Below the pieces are notes generated by a model, which saw only the letters and a program-made list of their open reading frames with translations, made no database searches and had not been told where the DNA came from. A DNA stretch of 56,529 nucleotides from an uncultured bacterium (lineage in GTDB: Bacteria > Verrucomicrobiota > Lentisphaeria > Victivallales > UBA1829): contig URKJ01000034.1 in assembly GCA_900548385.1 (NCBI GenBank), positions 1 to 56,529 on the forward strand, read 5' to 3'. Shown piece after piece: positions 42,217 through 50,868 of this stretch (the stretch's first letter is position 1; every line of letters starts with the position of its first letter). Made by a program: the position numbers and the translations under genes.

Positions 42217-42564
42217 TCAGCGCTGTTCCGTCGCCAGACGGATGGCTTCCCCGAAATCATTCGTCACCGGACACTCCCTGTTCAGCCCGGCCGTCCGGAT
42301 CTCGTCAATCACAAACGGCTGCGGATTGTACAGGATCAGCCGGGCGTTGTGTCTCATCAGCTCCTGCGCCGATGCGATCAGCCACCGCAGCCCCAGCGAC
42401 GAAATGAAATCCATTTCCGTCATATCAACGATCGCGGAAAAACCGCGGTCCGTCACATTCCGCCGGAATTCTTCAAACACCTCCGCGACACCTTCACAAT
42501 CAAAGCTGCCCGAAAGCGCCACATGCGAATAAGACTCATTGTTGTTGATGATTTTCAACTGCAT
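42217..42564 (-). CDS. STAS-domain protein
   Basis: 115 residues. ALSGSFDCEGVAEVFEEF and IVDMTEMDFISSLGLRWLI are STAS landmarks, with Ser kept at the phosphosite. The C terminus (FVIDEIRTAGLNRECPV) is typical. The start is ATG 42564 (MQLKIINNN) with GGAG about 10 bases upstream; the open frame to 42609 is unsupported. It is the first gene of the three-gene set and divergent from the Gfo/Idh/MocA gene. Confidence 0.9.
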   Translation of the reverse strand: MQLKIINNNESYSHVALSGSFDCEGVAEVFEEFRRNVTDRGFSAIVDMTEMDFISSLGLRWLIASAQELMRHNARLILYNPQPFVIDEIRTAGLNRECPVTNDFGEAIRLATEQR

Positions 42565-42730
42565 AGGCAATCTGCTCCGCAAACCTTCTTTTTTGTTAAT
42601 GTAGCGCACTTTTGCAAAAAGTCAATCACGGAAAGTACCGAAAAAATTTCCGCCGGAAGACCGTTGCCGCAAATCTCCGTGTTTTCTCTCCCCGCAATCC
42701 GGAAAAAAAGCCGTTTTTTGAAATCGGCAC

Positions 42731-42758
42731 TTGATATTGCCATCGTTGGCAGTATATT
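42731..42758 (+). promoter_or_regulatory. Promoter of the Gfo/Idh/MocA gene
   Basis: TTGATA (42731-42736) and TATATT (42753-42758) with a 16-base spacer, 38 bases upstream of the ATG at 42796, which has an AAGGAGG Shine-Dalgarno. Confidence 0.7.
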
Positions 42759-42795
42759 GTAAGCAAGGTCATAACCCAACTAAGGAGGAATCATT

Positions 42796-44100
42796 ATGAC
42801 AAAGCGCCGTTACGCCATCTGCGGAGTGTCCAGCCGCGCAATCGGAATGTGGATCCAGCCGATGTACCGTGAATTCGCGAATGCCGCGGAATTCGTCGGA
42901 ATGCTTGACATCGACCCGATCCGGTTCAACGTCTGCAAAAAGCAAATCCCCGAATCGGCAAACGTTCCCACCTATATGCCGGAAGAATTCGACAAGATGA
43001 TCGAGGAGACCAAACCCGATGCAATTTTCGTCGTCTGCCGGGATTGCTATCACGTCACCTACATCCTCAAAGCTCTTGAGAAAGGACTCGACGTCATCAC
43101 CGAAAAGCCCATGACAACCAACTGGGAAGACGGCATCAAAGTCCGCGAAGCGGAAAAAAAATCCAAGGGCAAAGTCACCTGCACATTCAATTACCGCTAC
43201 AATCCCCAGCACCGTCTGCTCCGGGAACTCGTCCTTGCCGGAAAAATCGGCCGCGTCACTCACGTCGATCTCAACTGGTATATCGACATCAAGCACGGAT
43301 CCAGCTATTTCCACCGCTGGAACCGCATGCGCGAAAATTCCGGCAGCCTCTCCATCCATAAAGCCAGCCATCACTTCGACCTCGTCAACTGGTGGATCGG
43401 CAGCCCCGCTCCGGAAACCGTCCATGCGTTCGGCGCTCTGAATCACTACGGTCCCAACGGTCCGTTCAACCCGTCGAAAAAAGACGGACGTCACTGCTCC
43501 GAATGCACCGAACGTGCAAAATGCGCCTATAAAGCCCGCTGGGAAACACGCTCCTCCGTCATCAAAATCCACGACGACCATCTGGATGCGTTCGACGAAA
43601 AGAACGGCCTGCTCTTCACGCCCGAACTCTACCGTCCCGACATGTGCATGTTCGATTCCGAAATCAACATTCACGATACGATCGTCGCGAACGTGAAATA
43701 TGCGAACGGCGTTCTGCTCAACTACTCCGCGAACTTCTCCACTCCGTATGAAGGCTACCGCCTTGCGATCAACGGAACGCACGGACGCATCGAAGCGGAA
43801 GAATGGGGCGGCGCAGGTTCGACCGCATTCCCCTGCCCCCGCAAGGAAGATATTTATGTGGATTATTATCCGATCTTCGGGTCCAGAGAACGCCTTTCCG
43901 TCAAACCCGGAATCGGCGGACACGGCGGCGGTGACTCCGGCATTCAGGAAGACGTCTTCCTCGGTGTCGATCCCGACCGCCCCTATAACATCCTTGCAGA
44001 TTCCAAGGACGGACTCGCCGCCATCTCCATCGGCGACGCGGTCTACAAATCCATTGTGCAGGAAAAGATCATTGACCTGCGGGAAGTCATGTCACACTGA
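42796..44100 (+). CDS. Gfo/Idh/MocA-family oxidoreductase
   Basis: 434 residues. The N-terminal Rossmann domain (about 1-130) includes the EKPMTTNWEDG motif with the catalytic Lys. The C-terminal beta-sheet domain carries SLSIHKASHHFDLVNWW, the family's substrate-binding His region. A short insert with paired cysteines (HCSECTERAKC, about residues 233-243) could bind a metal. The protein is NAD(P)-dependent and probably acts on a cyclitol or sugar derivative. No Tat signal is present although many Lentisphaerota members have one. AAGGAGG is ideally placed. It is monocistronic, ending at the hairpins 44111-44169. Confidence 0.92.
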   Translation: MTKRRYAICGVSSRAIGMWIQPMYREFANAAEFVGMLDIDPIRFNVCKKQIPESANVPTYMPEEFDKMIEETKPDAIFVVCRDCYHVTYILKALEKGLDVITEKPMTTNWEDGIKVREAEKKSKGKVTCTFNYRYNPQHRLLRELVLAGKIGRVTHVDLNWYIDIKHGSSYFHRWNRMRENSGSLSIHKASHHFDLVNWWIGSPAPETVHAFGALNHYGPNGPFNPSKKDGRHCSECTERAKCAYKARWETRSSVIKIHDDHLDAFDEKNGLLFTPELYRPDMCMFDSEINIHDTIVANVKYANGVLLNYSANFSTPYEGYRLAINGTHGRIEAEEWGGAGSTAFPCPRKEDIYVDYYPIFGSRERLSVKPGIGGHGGGDSGIQEDVFLGVDPDRPYNILADSKDGLAAISIGDAVYKSIVQEKIIDLREVMSH

Positions 44101-44110
44101 TTTCCACTCC

Positions 44111-44169
44111 GTCTCCGCTGATGCGGAGACAAAAACGGCTTGCGGTCCCTTACACCAGGACCGCAAGCC
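44111..44169. terminator. Two stem-loops forming a bidirectional terminator
   Basis: GTCTCCGC-TGAT-GCGGAGAC (44111-44130) lies just after the oxidoreductase stop. A perfect 12-bp stem, GGCTTGCGGTCC with GGACCGCAAGCC (44137-44169), follows. On the minus strand the second stem is followed by GTTTTTG, suiting the converging FAD oxidoreductase gene. Confidence 0.8.
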
Positions 44170-44216
44170 TCCATTTCCGTTCAAAATATTCCGGGACAAA
44201 CTTTATCCGATCATCT

Positions 44217-45563
44217 TCAATCCGGAATCAGCGACCCTCCGCGGTTCAGAAGCTCCCGAACCTCTCCGGCATCGACCGAAGCAATATCGCGGTTCCCGTT
44301 CAACGCGCAGAATGCCGCAACCCCTGCAGCCTCCCCGCACTGATTCAGATTGACCATCACGCGCACCGCGCCGAACGCTTCCGGATCCGCATCCAGCATA
44401 CGCCCCGCGGCGATCAGATTCCGGCTGCCCTGCGGGATCATGCAGCTCAACGTCATACGGTAATACGGAAGCACTTCGCCTTCCGGCAGCCACCGCTCCA
44501 CGCGGATCAGCTTGTTGGATTTGAACACGCGCGACACTCCTGTCAAATGGCGGAACGAAATGGAATCGTCGCTGCTGCCGTGAATATCGACCGGATATGT
44601 TCCCGCTCCGATCGTATCCGGAAAACGGCGGTCGGCAAGCATCTCCTCCCCGTTCAGACGGCGGAGGGAAGCAATATGTCCGCCCTCGCGGATGCCGATT
44701 GCAGAGGGAAGCGCCTGGAGAGAAACGCGGGCTTCCGGGTAACTCTCCCGGAACAGGTCGACAAGCGCACGGATTTGGCGGCGCGATTCAAATTCCGCAC
44801 GGGTAACCGCATCGGCGTTTGAGCAGTCGCAACCAAAGATCCTTGTTCCGGCGAGCATATAGACATGCCCGCTGCCGGGAATGTCGGCGCCCCAGCTGTA
44901 ACCGCAGGGAAGCTCCGGATATTTTTCCCGGTTCTGCTCGATCAGCTCCTTGAGGTTCAATCCTTTCATCTCCCGGTAATTCTCAATATGGGCACACGCC
45001 GTAGGCGGCTGCGGATTTGCCGCAAAATGCATCGGGATCCCCGCATCGCGGCAGAGCAGTCCGTCGCCGGAAGCGTCGATAAACTGCCCGGCGGTGATGA
45101 TGAAGCGTCCGGATTTGTTTTCCGCAACAATGCCTTTGATCACGCCGTCCTCCATGATCGGGCGGGAATAGATCGTATGGAAAAAGGTCCGGATATTCTT
45201 CTGTTCCGTCACCATGGCGTCCAGCTCCAGAGTCAGTTCTTCCGAATTGAACGGCACACCGGGAACGGCGGTGCGGAATGTCCCGATCGCATTGTGTTTC
45301 TCAAGCCGTTCCATCGTTTCAAACGTAAGCCCGCCGATGATCTGTTTCTCTCCGGTAATGTCGAACAGCGAATGCCACATGCAGACCAGTCCGGTCGTGG
45401 CAACGCCTCCGAAGCGGTTCTGTTTTTCAACGATCACGACTTTTGCGCCGAGTCTCGCGGCGCGGATCGCCGCAAAAACTCCGGTACAGCTTCCGCCGAC
45501 GACACAAATATCGGCATCCTCCACCACCGGCAGGGATTCTCCCGGAACCATCATTTTTTTCAT
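44217..45563 (-). CDS. FAD-dependent oxidoreductase (FAD_oxidored/PF12831-type)
   Basis: 448 residues. ADICVVGGSCTGVFAAIRAA is the FAD-binding Rossmann turn (GGSxxG variant), followed by RFGGVATTGLVCMW, the GGxATxG motif typical of this PVC/planctomycete-rich group. GQFIDASGDGLLCRDAG and the C-terminal NLIAAGRMLDAD and MVNLNQCGEAAG close the cofactor site. There is no signal peptide. The start is ATG 45563 with GAGGAGG upstream; the frame extends to 45608 without support. It is divergent from the AraC/PocR-like regulator across 131 bases, which probably controls it. Confidence 0.88.
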   Translation of the reverse strand: MKKMMVPGESLPVVEDADICVVGGSCTGVFAAIRAARLGAKVVIVEKQNRFGGVATTGLVCMWHSLFDITGEKQIIGGLTFETMERLEKHNAIGTFRTAVPGVPFNSEELTLELDAMVTEQKNIRTFFHTIYSRPIMEDGVIKGIVAENKSGRFIITAGQFIDASGDGLLCRDAGIPMHFAANPQPPTACAHIENYREMKGLNLKELIEQNREKYPELPCGYSWGADIPGSGHVYMLAGTRIFGCDCSNADAVTRAEFESRRQIRALVDLFRESYPEARVSLQALPSAIGIREGGHIASLRRLNGEEMLADRRFPDTIGAGTYPVDIHGSSDDSISFRHLTGVSRVFKSNKLIRVERWLPEGEVLPYYRMTLSCMIPQGSRNLIAAGRMLDADPEAFGAVRVMVNLNQCGEAAGVAAFCALNGNRDIASVDAGEVRELLNRGGSLIPD

Positions 45564-45694
45564 AAGCAAACCTCCTCGTCGTTTTTCTTTCCGGAAACTA
45601 TACAGCAAAAACAGCGGAAATCTCTGAAAAAACAGTTGTTTTTTATGAAAATTATGCTATTTATAACAAAAACAATACAAAAGGCAGTATTTTC

Positions 45695-46513
45695 ATGGAA
45701 CGGCTTCTGGAAAAGTTTGAAGTGATGTGCGGATTGAATATCCAATGGAAAGCCGTCGGAACCGGCAAAACCTCCTGCGGATTGTCGGAACGCCATACCT
45801 ACCATCAATGCACATTCTGCCGGAAAGTCAAAGCGACTCCGGAGCTGCTGCATCTCTGCTCGAAAAACGATGACCTCCTGCTTCCGCAACGGGCGGAAGC
45901 AGAGAAAAAACCGTTCATCAGCACCTGTCACGCGGGAGTGTCGGAACTGGTCATCCCGTTTTTCGACAACGGCAGATGCCGGGAACTTCTGCTGGCGGGG
46001 ATCTTCCGGGAACGGAATGCCTCCACCCCCTGTGCATTTCTGAAAAAGGATTTCCGGGCGCTCCCGCTCTGGAACAGGGAAAAACAAATGCCCGTTCTGG
46101 AATTTCTTGCGGAACTCGCCGCCGTTCTGCGGGAACAGAAACGCGCCGCTCTCCAGTCCGGAACGACGGCGGGGACCGGCGACCTCCGTATTCTCCGCGC
46201 GATCACCCGGATCGAACGGGAACTCGCAGGAAAGATCCGGATGAAAGATCTTGCCCGCACGGCCTGTCTGAGCGAATCCCGTTTTCTTCATCTGTTCCGG
46301 CAGGAAACCGGACTCTCCGCCGTCGCATTCATCACACGCTGCCGGCTGAACGCCGCACGGCAGATGCTGGAAACCTCCGGAATCTCCATTCAGGAAGTCA
46401 TGGAACATTGCGGATTCCGCGATCAAAGCCGATTCGGCAAGCTGTTCCGGGAATTCTCCGGATACACGCCGCTCGTCTACCACAAGAAATTCCGGAGAAA
46501 AAAAGATGTATAA
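45695..46513 (+). CDS. AraC-family regulator with PocR-like sensor domain
   Basis: 272 residues. The first ~125 residues resemble the PocR ligand-binding domain, with a Cys series (HQCTFCRKVK, LLHLCSKND, STCHAGVSELVIPF). The C-terminal AraC domain has two helix-turn-helices: MKDLARTACLSESRFLHLFR and IQEVMEHCGFRDQSRFGKLF. PocR-type sensors bind small polyols or hydrocarbon derivatives and can hold a metal or cluster through the cysteines. It is divergent from the FAD oxidoreductase. The stop lies 3 bases from the end of the converging gene at 46517. Confidence 0.85.
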   Translation: MERLLEKFEVMCGLNIQWKAVGTGKTSCGLSERHTYHQCTFCRKVKATPELLHLCSKNDDLLLPQRAEAEKKPFISTCHAGVSELVIPFFDNGRCRELLLAGIFRERNASTPCAFLKKDFRALPLWNREKQMPVLEFLAELAAVLREQKRAALQSGTTAGTGDLRILRAITRIERELAGKIRMKDLARTACLSESRFLHLFRQETGLSAVAFITRCRLNAARQMLETSGISIQEVMEHCGFRDQSRFGKLFREFSGYTPLVYHKKFRRKKDV

Positions 46514-46516
46514 CGG

Positions 46517-47785
46517 TTATTTCAGTTCGCCGTCCAACAGGATCAGTTCACGCGCATAAGGCTCCATCTTCTCCAGAACACCGGAAAAGCGGAACGGTTC
46601 TCCGTTATGATTTTTCAGCAGAGGCAAAGAATCTTCCGGCAGACGGACGATTGCACGGATCTTGCTTTTCATGGAATACGCCCCCGTCACTTCCGCGATC
46701 TCGAAACTCGCTTTCACACCGGGACCGGCACCAAGCACAAAATCATTGCCGAACGAGTAGGCAGAGCGCAGGATTCCGCTCCATTCCACGCGCGTTCCTT
46801 TTGCGGCGGCAAAAACAGCCTGCTCCTTCCCGCCGGGAAACGATGCGGCAAACAAGCTCGCGGCAAACGCCGCCTGATCCGTTGCCGCCGTCTCCTGCGG
46901 CGCAGATTCCGGCAACGGAGGCTCCATTGCTTCCGCTGTCTCCGGGAAAGACTCCATCTCCGCCTCAACCGGCGTCCTCTCTTCTTCCGGAACGGGAATC
47001 TCCGGAACGGGTGAAAGCGGTGCAGGTTCCGGCGGCATCTTTACCACCGGACGCTTCAATTCCGGAACAGGTTCGCTTGCCTCTACCGGAATCGGCGCGG
47101 AACGCACAGGAGAAACAGCCGCGGCGGCCGGTTCGCCGGAGAACAGCGCCGCCAGGGAAACCGTAAACTCAATCAGAGCGGAAAGAGCTTCCGCATCCCG
47201 GCATTCACCCCGGAGCTTGACCAGGACATAACGGTCGGACACCTCAAAATAGCGGTAAAAGGCAAGCGCATTTTTCAACGCATTCAAGCGGGCGGAAGTC
47301 AGCAGTTTTTTCAATTCCTCTGCTCCGGACGCGGCACACTGGAGACGGGGGTTTTCCAATCCCGCCACCCGGAACGTCTTGCGCCCGGTGAAACGTTCAC
47401 TGCGCACAATGTCATCATCCAGCAGAATCAGCAGTTCCTGCTTCAACGGACGGGCAAACATCACATTGACAACGGTCTGCGGTTCCCCGGATCCGGAATC
47501 CTGAATATGCACTTCCGTAAACAGTTCATCCACATAGCCGCGCAAAGACGGACGCCCGCCGAGACCATTCGGGCGGACATATTCGAGCCGGTGCGCATAA
47601 GCGGCTTCGATCCATGCTTCATTGCGGGCTCCGCTGGTAAACAGTCCCGCCAACGGATTGCCGGACGACTGGGAACCGTCGCGCTGCGAACCCTCCATGA
47701 CGCCAATGGCTTTTCCGAGTATCTTAAAAAACACCAACACAAAGACGAAGAAAATAAGGATCGTAAAAAAGCCGCCCAGATGCAT
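46517..47785 (-). CDS. Membrane-anchored protein of unknown function with Pro/Glu-rich linker
   Basis: 422 residues, family not recognised. One N-terminal membrane helix (TILIFFVFVLVFFKILG, about 8-24) leads a mixed alpha/beta domain (about 50-225). A ~110-residue linker rich in Pro, Glu and Ala follows (PVPEIPVPEEE), then a C-terminal ~100-residue domain (EWSGILRSAYSFGND, KSKIRAIVRLPEDSLP). No catalytic motif is seen. A GGAGAG Shine-Dalgarno precedes the ATG. It starts 28 bases after the stop of the Thr-repeat protein gene and is probably cotranscribed with it. Both have one membrane anchor and disordered linkers, suggesting a common complex. Confidence 0.75.
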   Translation of the reverse strand: MHLGGFFTILIFFVFVLVFFKILGKAIGVMEGSQRDGSQSSGNPLAGLFTSGARNEAWIEAAYAHRLEYVRPNGLGGRPSLRGYVDELFTEVHIQDSGSGEPQTVVNVMFARPLKQELLILLDDDIVRSERFTGRKTFRVAGLENPRLQCAASGAEELKKLLTSARLNALKNALAFYRYFEVSDRYVLVKLRGECRDAEALSALIEFTVSLAALFSGEPAAAAVSPVRSAPIPVEASEPVPELKRPVVKMPPEPAPLSPVPEIPVPEEERTPVEAEMESFPETAEAMEPPLPESAPQETAATDQAAFAASLFAASFPGGKEQAVFAAAKGTRVEWSGILRSAYSFGNDFVLGAGPGVKASFEIAEVTGAYSMKSKIRAIVRLPEDSLPLLKNHNGEPFRFSGVLEKMEPYARELILLDGELK

Positions 47786-47813
47786 CGCTCACTCTCCGTA
47801 AACAACGGATCCG

Positions 47814-49079
47814 TTATTTGCCAAGAGAAAGAAACTGAAGCCCCGGAAGCTGAATATCCATTCCCTGCCACTGATTCAGAAACTGGACCGCAATCAGAAG
47901 CGCCCAAAGAAGCAGACAAATCATGGCAAAGCAGGAAGATACCGTAAACAGCCAGTGCGGATTGGCACCCGGAGCAGCAGGTGCTTTCGGAGCTTTCTCT
48001 TTTTTCTTCTTTTTCCCATCCGCAGCCGCTTCCGCCGGAGCGGATTCTTCTGCATCGACGGCAGCCTCCTCCACCGGTGCGGCATTAGCCGCCGGAACGG
48101 ATTCTTCTGCAACGACGGCAGCCTCCTCCACCGGTGCGGCATCTTCCGCTGCCGGTTCCGGCGCTTCCACCTTATCCACGGCAGGAGCTTCCACCGGAAC
48201 AGCGGCAACATCAGGAGCGTTCAGCTTCACCGTGCTTGCACCCGGAGTCGGGACGCCGTCAATCTTGATTGCCTGAGTCGATGTGGCGGGCTCTTCCACG
48301 GAAGCGGGCTCAAGGGGCTGCGCCCCCAGCTTTACCGTTGCGGCGCCGGGAATCACCGGCTTGGGACCGAGCTTGATCCCGGTCGTCGCCGTGCCGATTT
48401 TGATTCCGGTCGTCGCCGTGGCGACCGGAGCACCGAGATTGATTTTTTTTGCCGGGATACTGTTCAGTTTGATCCCGGTTGTGGAAGTCGCCACTTTCGG
48501 TGCCGCGGCAGGAGCCGGAGCTGACTGCGGAATACCGAGTTTTACAGCCGGTGCGGCATCAGCCGCCGGCGGAGTCGCGCCAAGCGGTGACATAAGCGGT
48601 CTTCTGCCCGCCTGCTGAATCGGTGTGGATTTCGTGGAGATCGGCGCGGAATGTGTCGACATCGGTTTCGGTGCCGGACGGTTCAGCCGGACCGTGGAAG
48701 TCTGGTCAATATCTTCCGTCTCCGGCTTCGGAACACTGGCGACGCCCGAAAGCGGAATACCTTTGGTTGAAGTATCGGTCTGTTTCGGCGGAATCGTCTG
48801 CGTGGTATTCCCCGGAGTCAGTTTTTTCAGGAATGGCGAGGAAACAGGCTCGGCGGAAGCAACCGGTTTCAGTTTTTTCAGCGGAATTGCCTGCGTCTTA
48901 TCCAGATCCGCGGCAGGCGCCGCCGGGGCTTTCGGCGTCAGCGAAGCCCGGCTGACTTTCACCGTGCTGGTATCCATATCTTCCGCCGGTGCGGCATGTA
49001 CGGTCATCGGGGTCAGCTTGATCGTCCGATGTCCGGCTCCGGCCTGCGTTTCGTTTTCCCCCGGTTTGTTCTCTGCCAT
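47814..49079 (-). CDS. Tail-anchored low-complexity protein with repeated Thr-rich TxxIKL-type motifs
   Basis: 421 residues, family not recognised. The first ~375 residues are Ala/Pro-rich and probably disordered. They carry about ten to twelve variants of one motif: TIKL, STVKV, TQAIPLKKL, TKGIPL, STVRLN, STTGIKLN, ATTGIKIG, ATTGIKLG, ATVKLG, STQAIKID, STVKLN. A basic stretch (KKKKKEK) precedes one C-terminal helix (about 377-401) and a 20-residue tail, so the long N-terminal part is cytoplasmic. Regularly spaced Thr with Ile or Val three residues on would suit phospho-Thr/FHA-type docking; this is speculation. AGGTGG precedes the ATG. Confidence 0.78.
   Translation of the reverse strand: MAENKPGENETQAGAGHRTIKLTPMTVHAAPAEDMDTSTVKVSRASLTPKAPAAPAADLDKTQAIPLKKLKPVASAEPVSSPFLKKLTPGNTTQTIPPKQTDTSTKGIPLSGVASVPKPETEDIDQTSTVRLNRPAPKPMSTHSAPISTKSTPIQQAGRRPLMSPLGATPPAADAAPAVKLGIPQSAPAPAAAPKVATSTTGIKLNSIPAKKINLGAPVATATTGIKIGTATTGIKLGPKPVIPGAATVKLGAQPLEPASVEEPATSTQAIKIDGVPTPGASTVKLNAPDVAAVPVEAPAVDKVEAPEPAAEDAAPVEEAAVVAEESVPAANAAPVEEAAVDAEESAPAEAAADGKKKKKEKAPKAPAAPGANPHWLFTVSSCFAMICLLLWALLIAVQFLNQWQGMDIQLPGLQFLSLGK
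48042..48142 (+). repeat. 44-bp tandem DNA repeat in the Thr-repeat gene
   Basis: Units 48042-48085 and 48099-48142 match with a single mismatch (GCATCG/GCAACG), period 57 bases (19 codons). On the coding strand they encode AAPVEEAAV.AEES.PA twice. The near-identity points to a recent slippage duplication in the linker. Confidence 0.9.
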
Positions 49080-49217
49080 GATCCACCTCTAACTTACTGT
49101 TATTATCAAAAAATGTGTATATTTATGTACCATGCATGGAATATAGCATCATCTGCCGCATTCTGCAAATCAACTTGAAACGCCTTATCTCATTTTTACG
49201 AAAAAAAATTTCTTGTC

Positions 49218-49245
49218 TTGATTATATCCGTATTTATGCTATCTT
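49218..49245 (+). promoter_or_regulatory. Putative promoter of the glycosyltransferase 2 gene
   Basis: TTGATT (49218-49223) and TATCTT (49240-49245) with 16 bases between, ending 27 bases before the ATG at 49273, within an AT-rich divergent intergenic region. Confidence 0.45.
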
Positions 49246-49272
49246 ATACGTTTATGCTGAAATTGGGGTTTT

Positions 49273-50868
49273 ATGAACTATTATCGAAAGACAAATAATC
49301 GAATTCTGCGTTTTTTCCTGCGGAATCTACGGAAAACCGCATTGTCTCTGCAGCGGTTCTGCGACCGTGTGGAAGAGTGTCTGAACTCCGCAAGGGAAGA
49401 TTCCACCGTCTTTTTGGAACACGCTTTCCGCCGGATGAAGACCGCCACCCGCCAGCTGGCGATCCGCAACGTGGTCCGGCTCCTCTCCCTGCTGACGATC
49501 GCCGTCACGTTCCTGCTGATCTACATCTCTTCCAGCAGCATGGCCAATACGTTCTTCTTCAACAATGAGGTGGATCTGGTCTTCCTGTCGTTCAGCTTTC
49601 TGATGATTCTGGCAAACATTCTTTATTTCGCATGGCAGACCCTGCTCTATTTCCGTTACAAACCGGTTTCGGCAAACGATGACGGCCGCCTCCCCGGATG
49701 CACGGTGATCGTACCGGCTTATAATGAAGGCGAAGGCGTGCTTCACGCACTGGAAAGCGTACTCAAAAGCGATTATCCGCCGGAAAAACTGGAAATCATC
49801 GCCGTAGACGACGGCAGCCGCGACGATACCTGGTTCTGGATCTCGCGGATCGCGGAGACCTCCGGCGGACGCCTCCGGACGCTCCGGTTGGAAAAAAATG
49901 CAGGAAAACGCAATGCCATCTATCAGGGACTGCTCCTTTCCAGAAAGGAGATCTTCGTCACGATCGACAGCGATTCCATCGTGGCGCCGGACACCCTCCG
50001 CCATCTTCTCTCCCCGTTTTCCAACGATCCGAAACTCGGCGGAGTGGCAGGCAACATCCGGGTGCTCAACCTGAAAGACGGCATGGTTCCCCGGATGCTG
50101 GACGTCAATTTTGCATTCAGTTTCGACTTCATCCGTTCCGCCCAGAGCGTGATCCGTTCCGTCATGTGCACGCCGGGGGCACTCAGCGCCTACCGCCGCA
50201 GCTATGTGGAGCCGTTTCTCGACGAATGGCTCAATCAGAAATTTCTCGGTAAACCGTCGAATATCGGCGAAGACCGCGCCATCACCAACCTGCTGATCCG
50301 TGAGGGGCACGCCGTCACGTTCCAAAGCACGGCCGTCGCATTCACCGACATGCCGTCGGACTATGTTCCGCTCTGTAAAATGCTGATCCGCTGGGGCCGC
50401 AGCAACATCCGGGAAAATCTCGCAATGGCGGCATTCGCGTTCCGCCGTTTCTCGCTCCGCGATGAAAATCACCTCGGCATGCAGATCAATCTCATCATGC
50501 AAAGCATCTGGATGTTCACCCCGATGCTCTTTCTGTTTACCGCGCTGTACTGTCTTCTGCAGGACGCCCCGGCGTTTCTGTACAGCGTCTTCACCGTAAC
50601 GGTCATCTGGTCGACCTTTCCCGCTCTGGTCTATGCGGCAAAATATGAAAAAAACGAATCTCTCTGGGCTTATGTATTCGGTTTTTTCAACTTTCTCGCA
50701 CTCTCCTGGATCGGTCCGTACTCTCTGCTGACCGTCCACCGCTCCGGATGGCTGACCCGTGAGATCCGGGAGCAGGAACAGGAAAAGCGGGAGCAGGAAG
50801 CATCCGCCTATCCGCCGACGTTTTTAACAGGAGAAAAACCATGTCACTTGAACGCGAAGAAACCCTGA
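49273..50868 (+). CDS. Membrane glycosyltransferase family 2 (processive polysaccharide synthase-like)
   Basis: 531 residues. A basic, helical N terminus (1-65) precedes two membrane helices (about 68-88 and 105-130). The GT-A catalytic domain follows with VIVPAYNEGE, the VDDGSRDDT and DSDS Asp motifs, GEDRA (acceptor-site Asp) and LIRWGRS, equivalent to the (Q/R)xxRW product-binding motif of hyaluronan and cellulose synthase-type enzymes. About four C-terminal membrane helices follow. It should polymerise or extrude a beta-linked surface polysaccharide. The stop lies 28 bases inside the next gene. Confidence 0.87.
   Translation: MNYYRKTNNRILRFFLRNLRKTALSLQRFCDRVEECLNSAREDSTVFLEHAFRRMKTATRQLAIRNVVRLLSLLTIAVTFLLIYISSSSMANTFFFNNEVDLVFLSFSFLMILANILYFAWQTLLYFRYKPVSANDDGRLPGCTVIVPAYNEGEGVLHALESVLKSDYPPEKLEIIAVDDGSRDDTWFWISRIAETSGGRLRTLRLEKNAGKRNAIYQGLLLSRKEIFVTIDSDSIVAPDTLRHLLSPFSNDPKLGGVAGNIRVLNLKDGMVPRMLDVNFAFSFDFIRSAQSVIRSVMCTPGALSAYRRSYVEPFLDEWLNQKFLGKPSNIGEDRAITNLLIREGHAVTFQSTAVAFTDMPSDYVPLCKMLIRWGRSNIRENLAMAAFAFRRFSLRDENHLGMQINLIMQSIWMFTPMLFLFTALYCLLQDAPAFLYSVFTVTVIWSTFPALVYAAKYEKNESLWAYVFGFFNFLALSWIGPYSLLTVHRSGWLTREIREQEQEKREQEASAYPPTFLTGEKPCHLNAKKP

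Noticed and set aside
44111..44169. Paired hairpins considered as a riboswitch
   Set aside because: They lie between two converging genes after both stops, where only terminators make sense.
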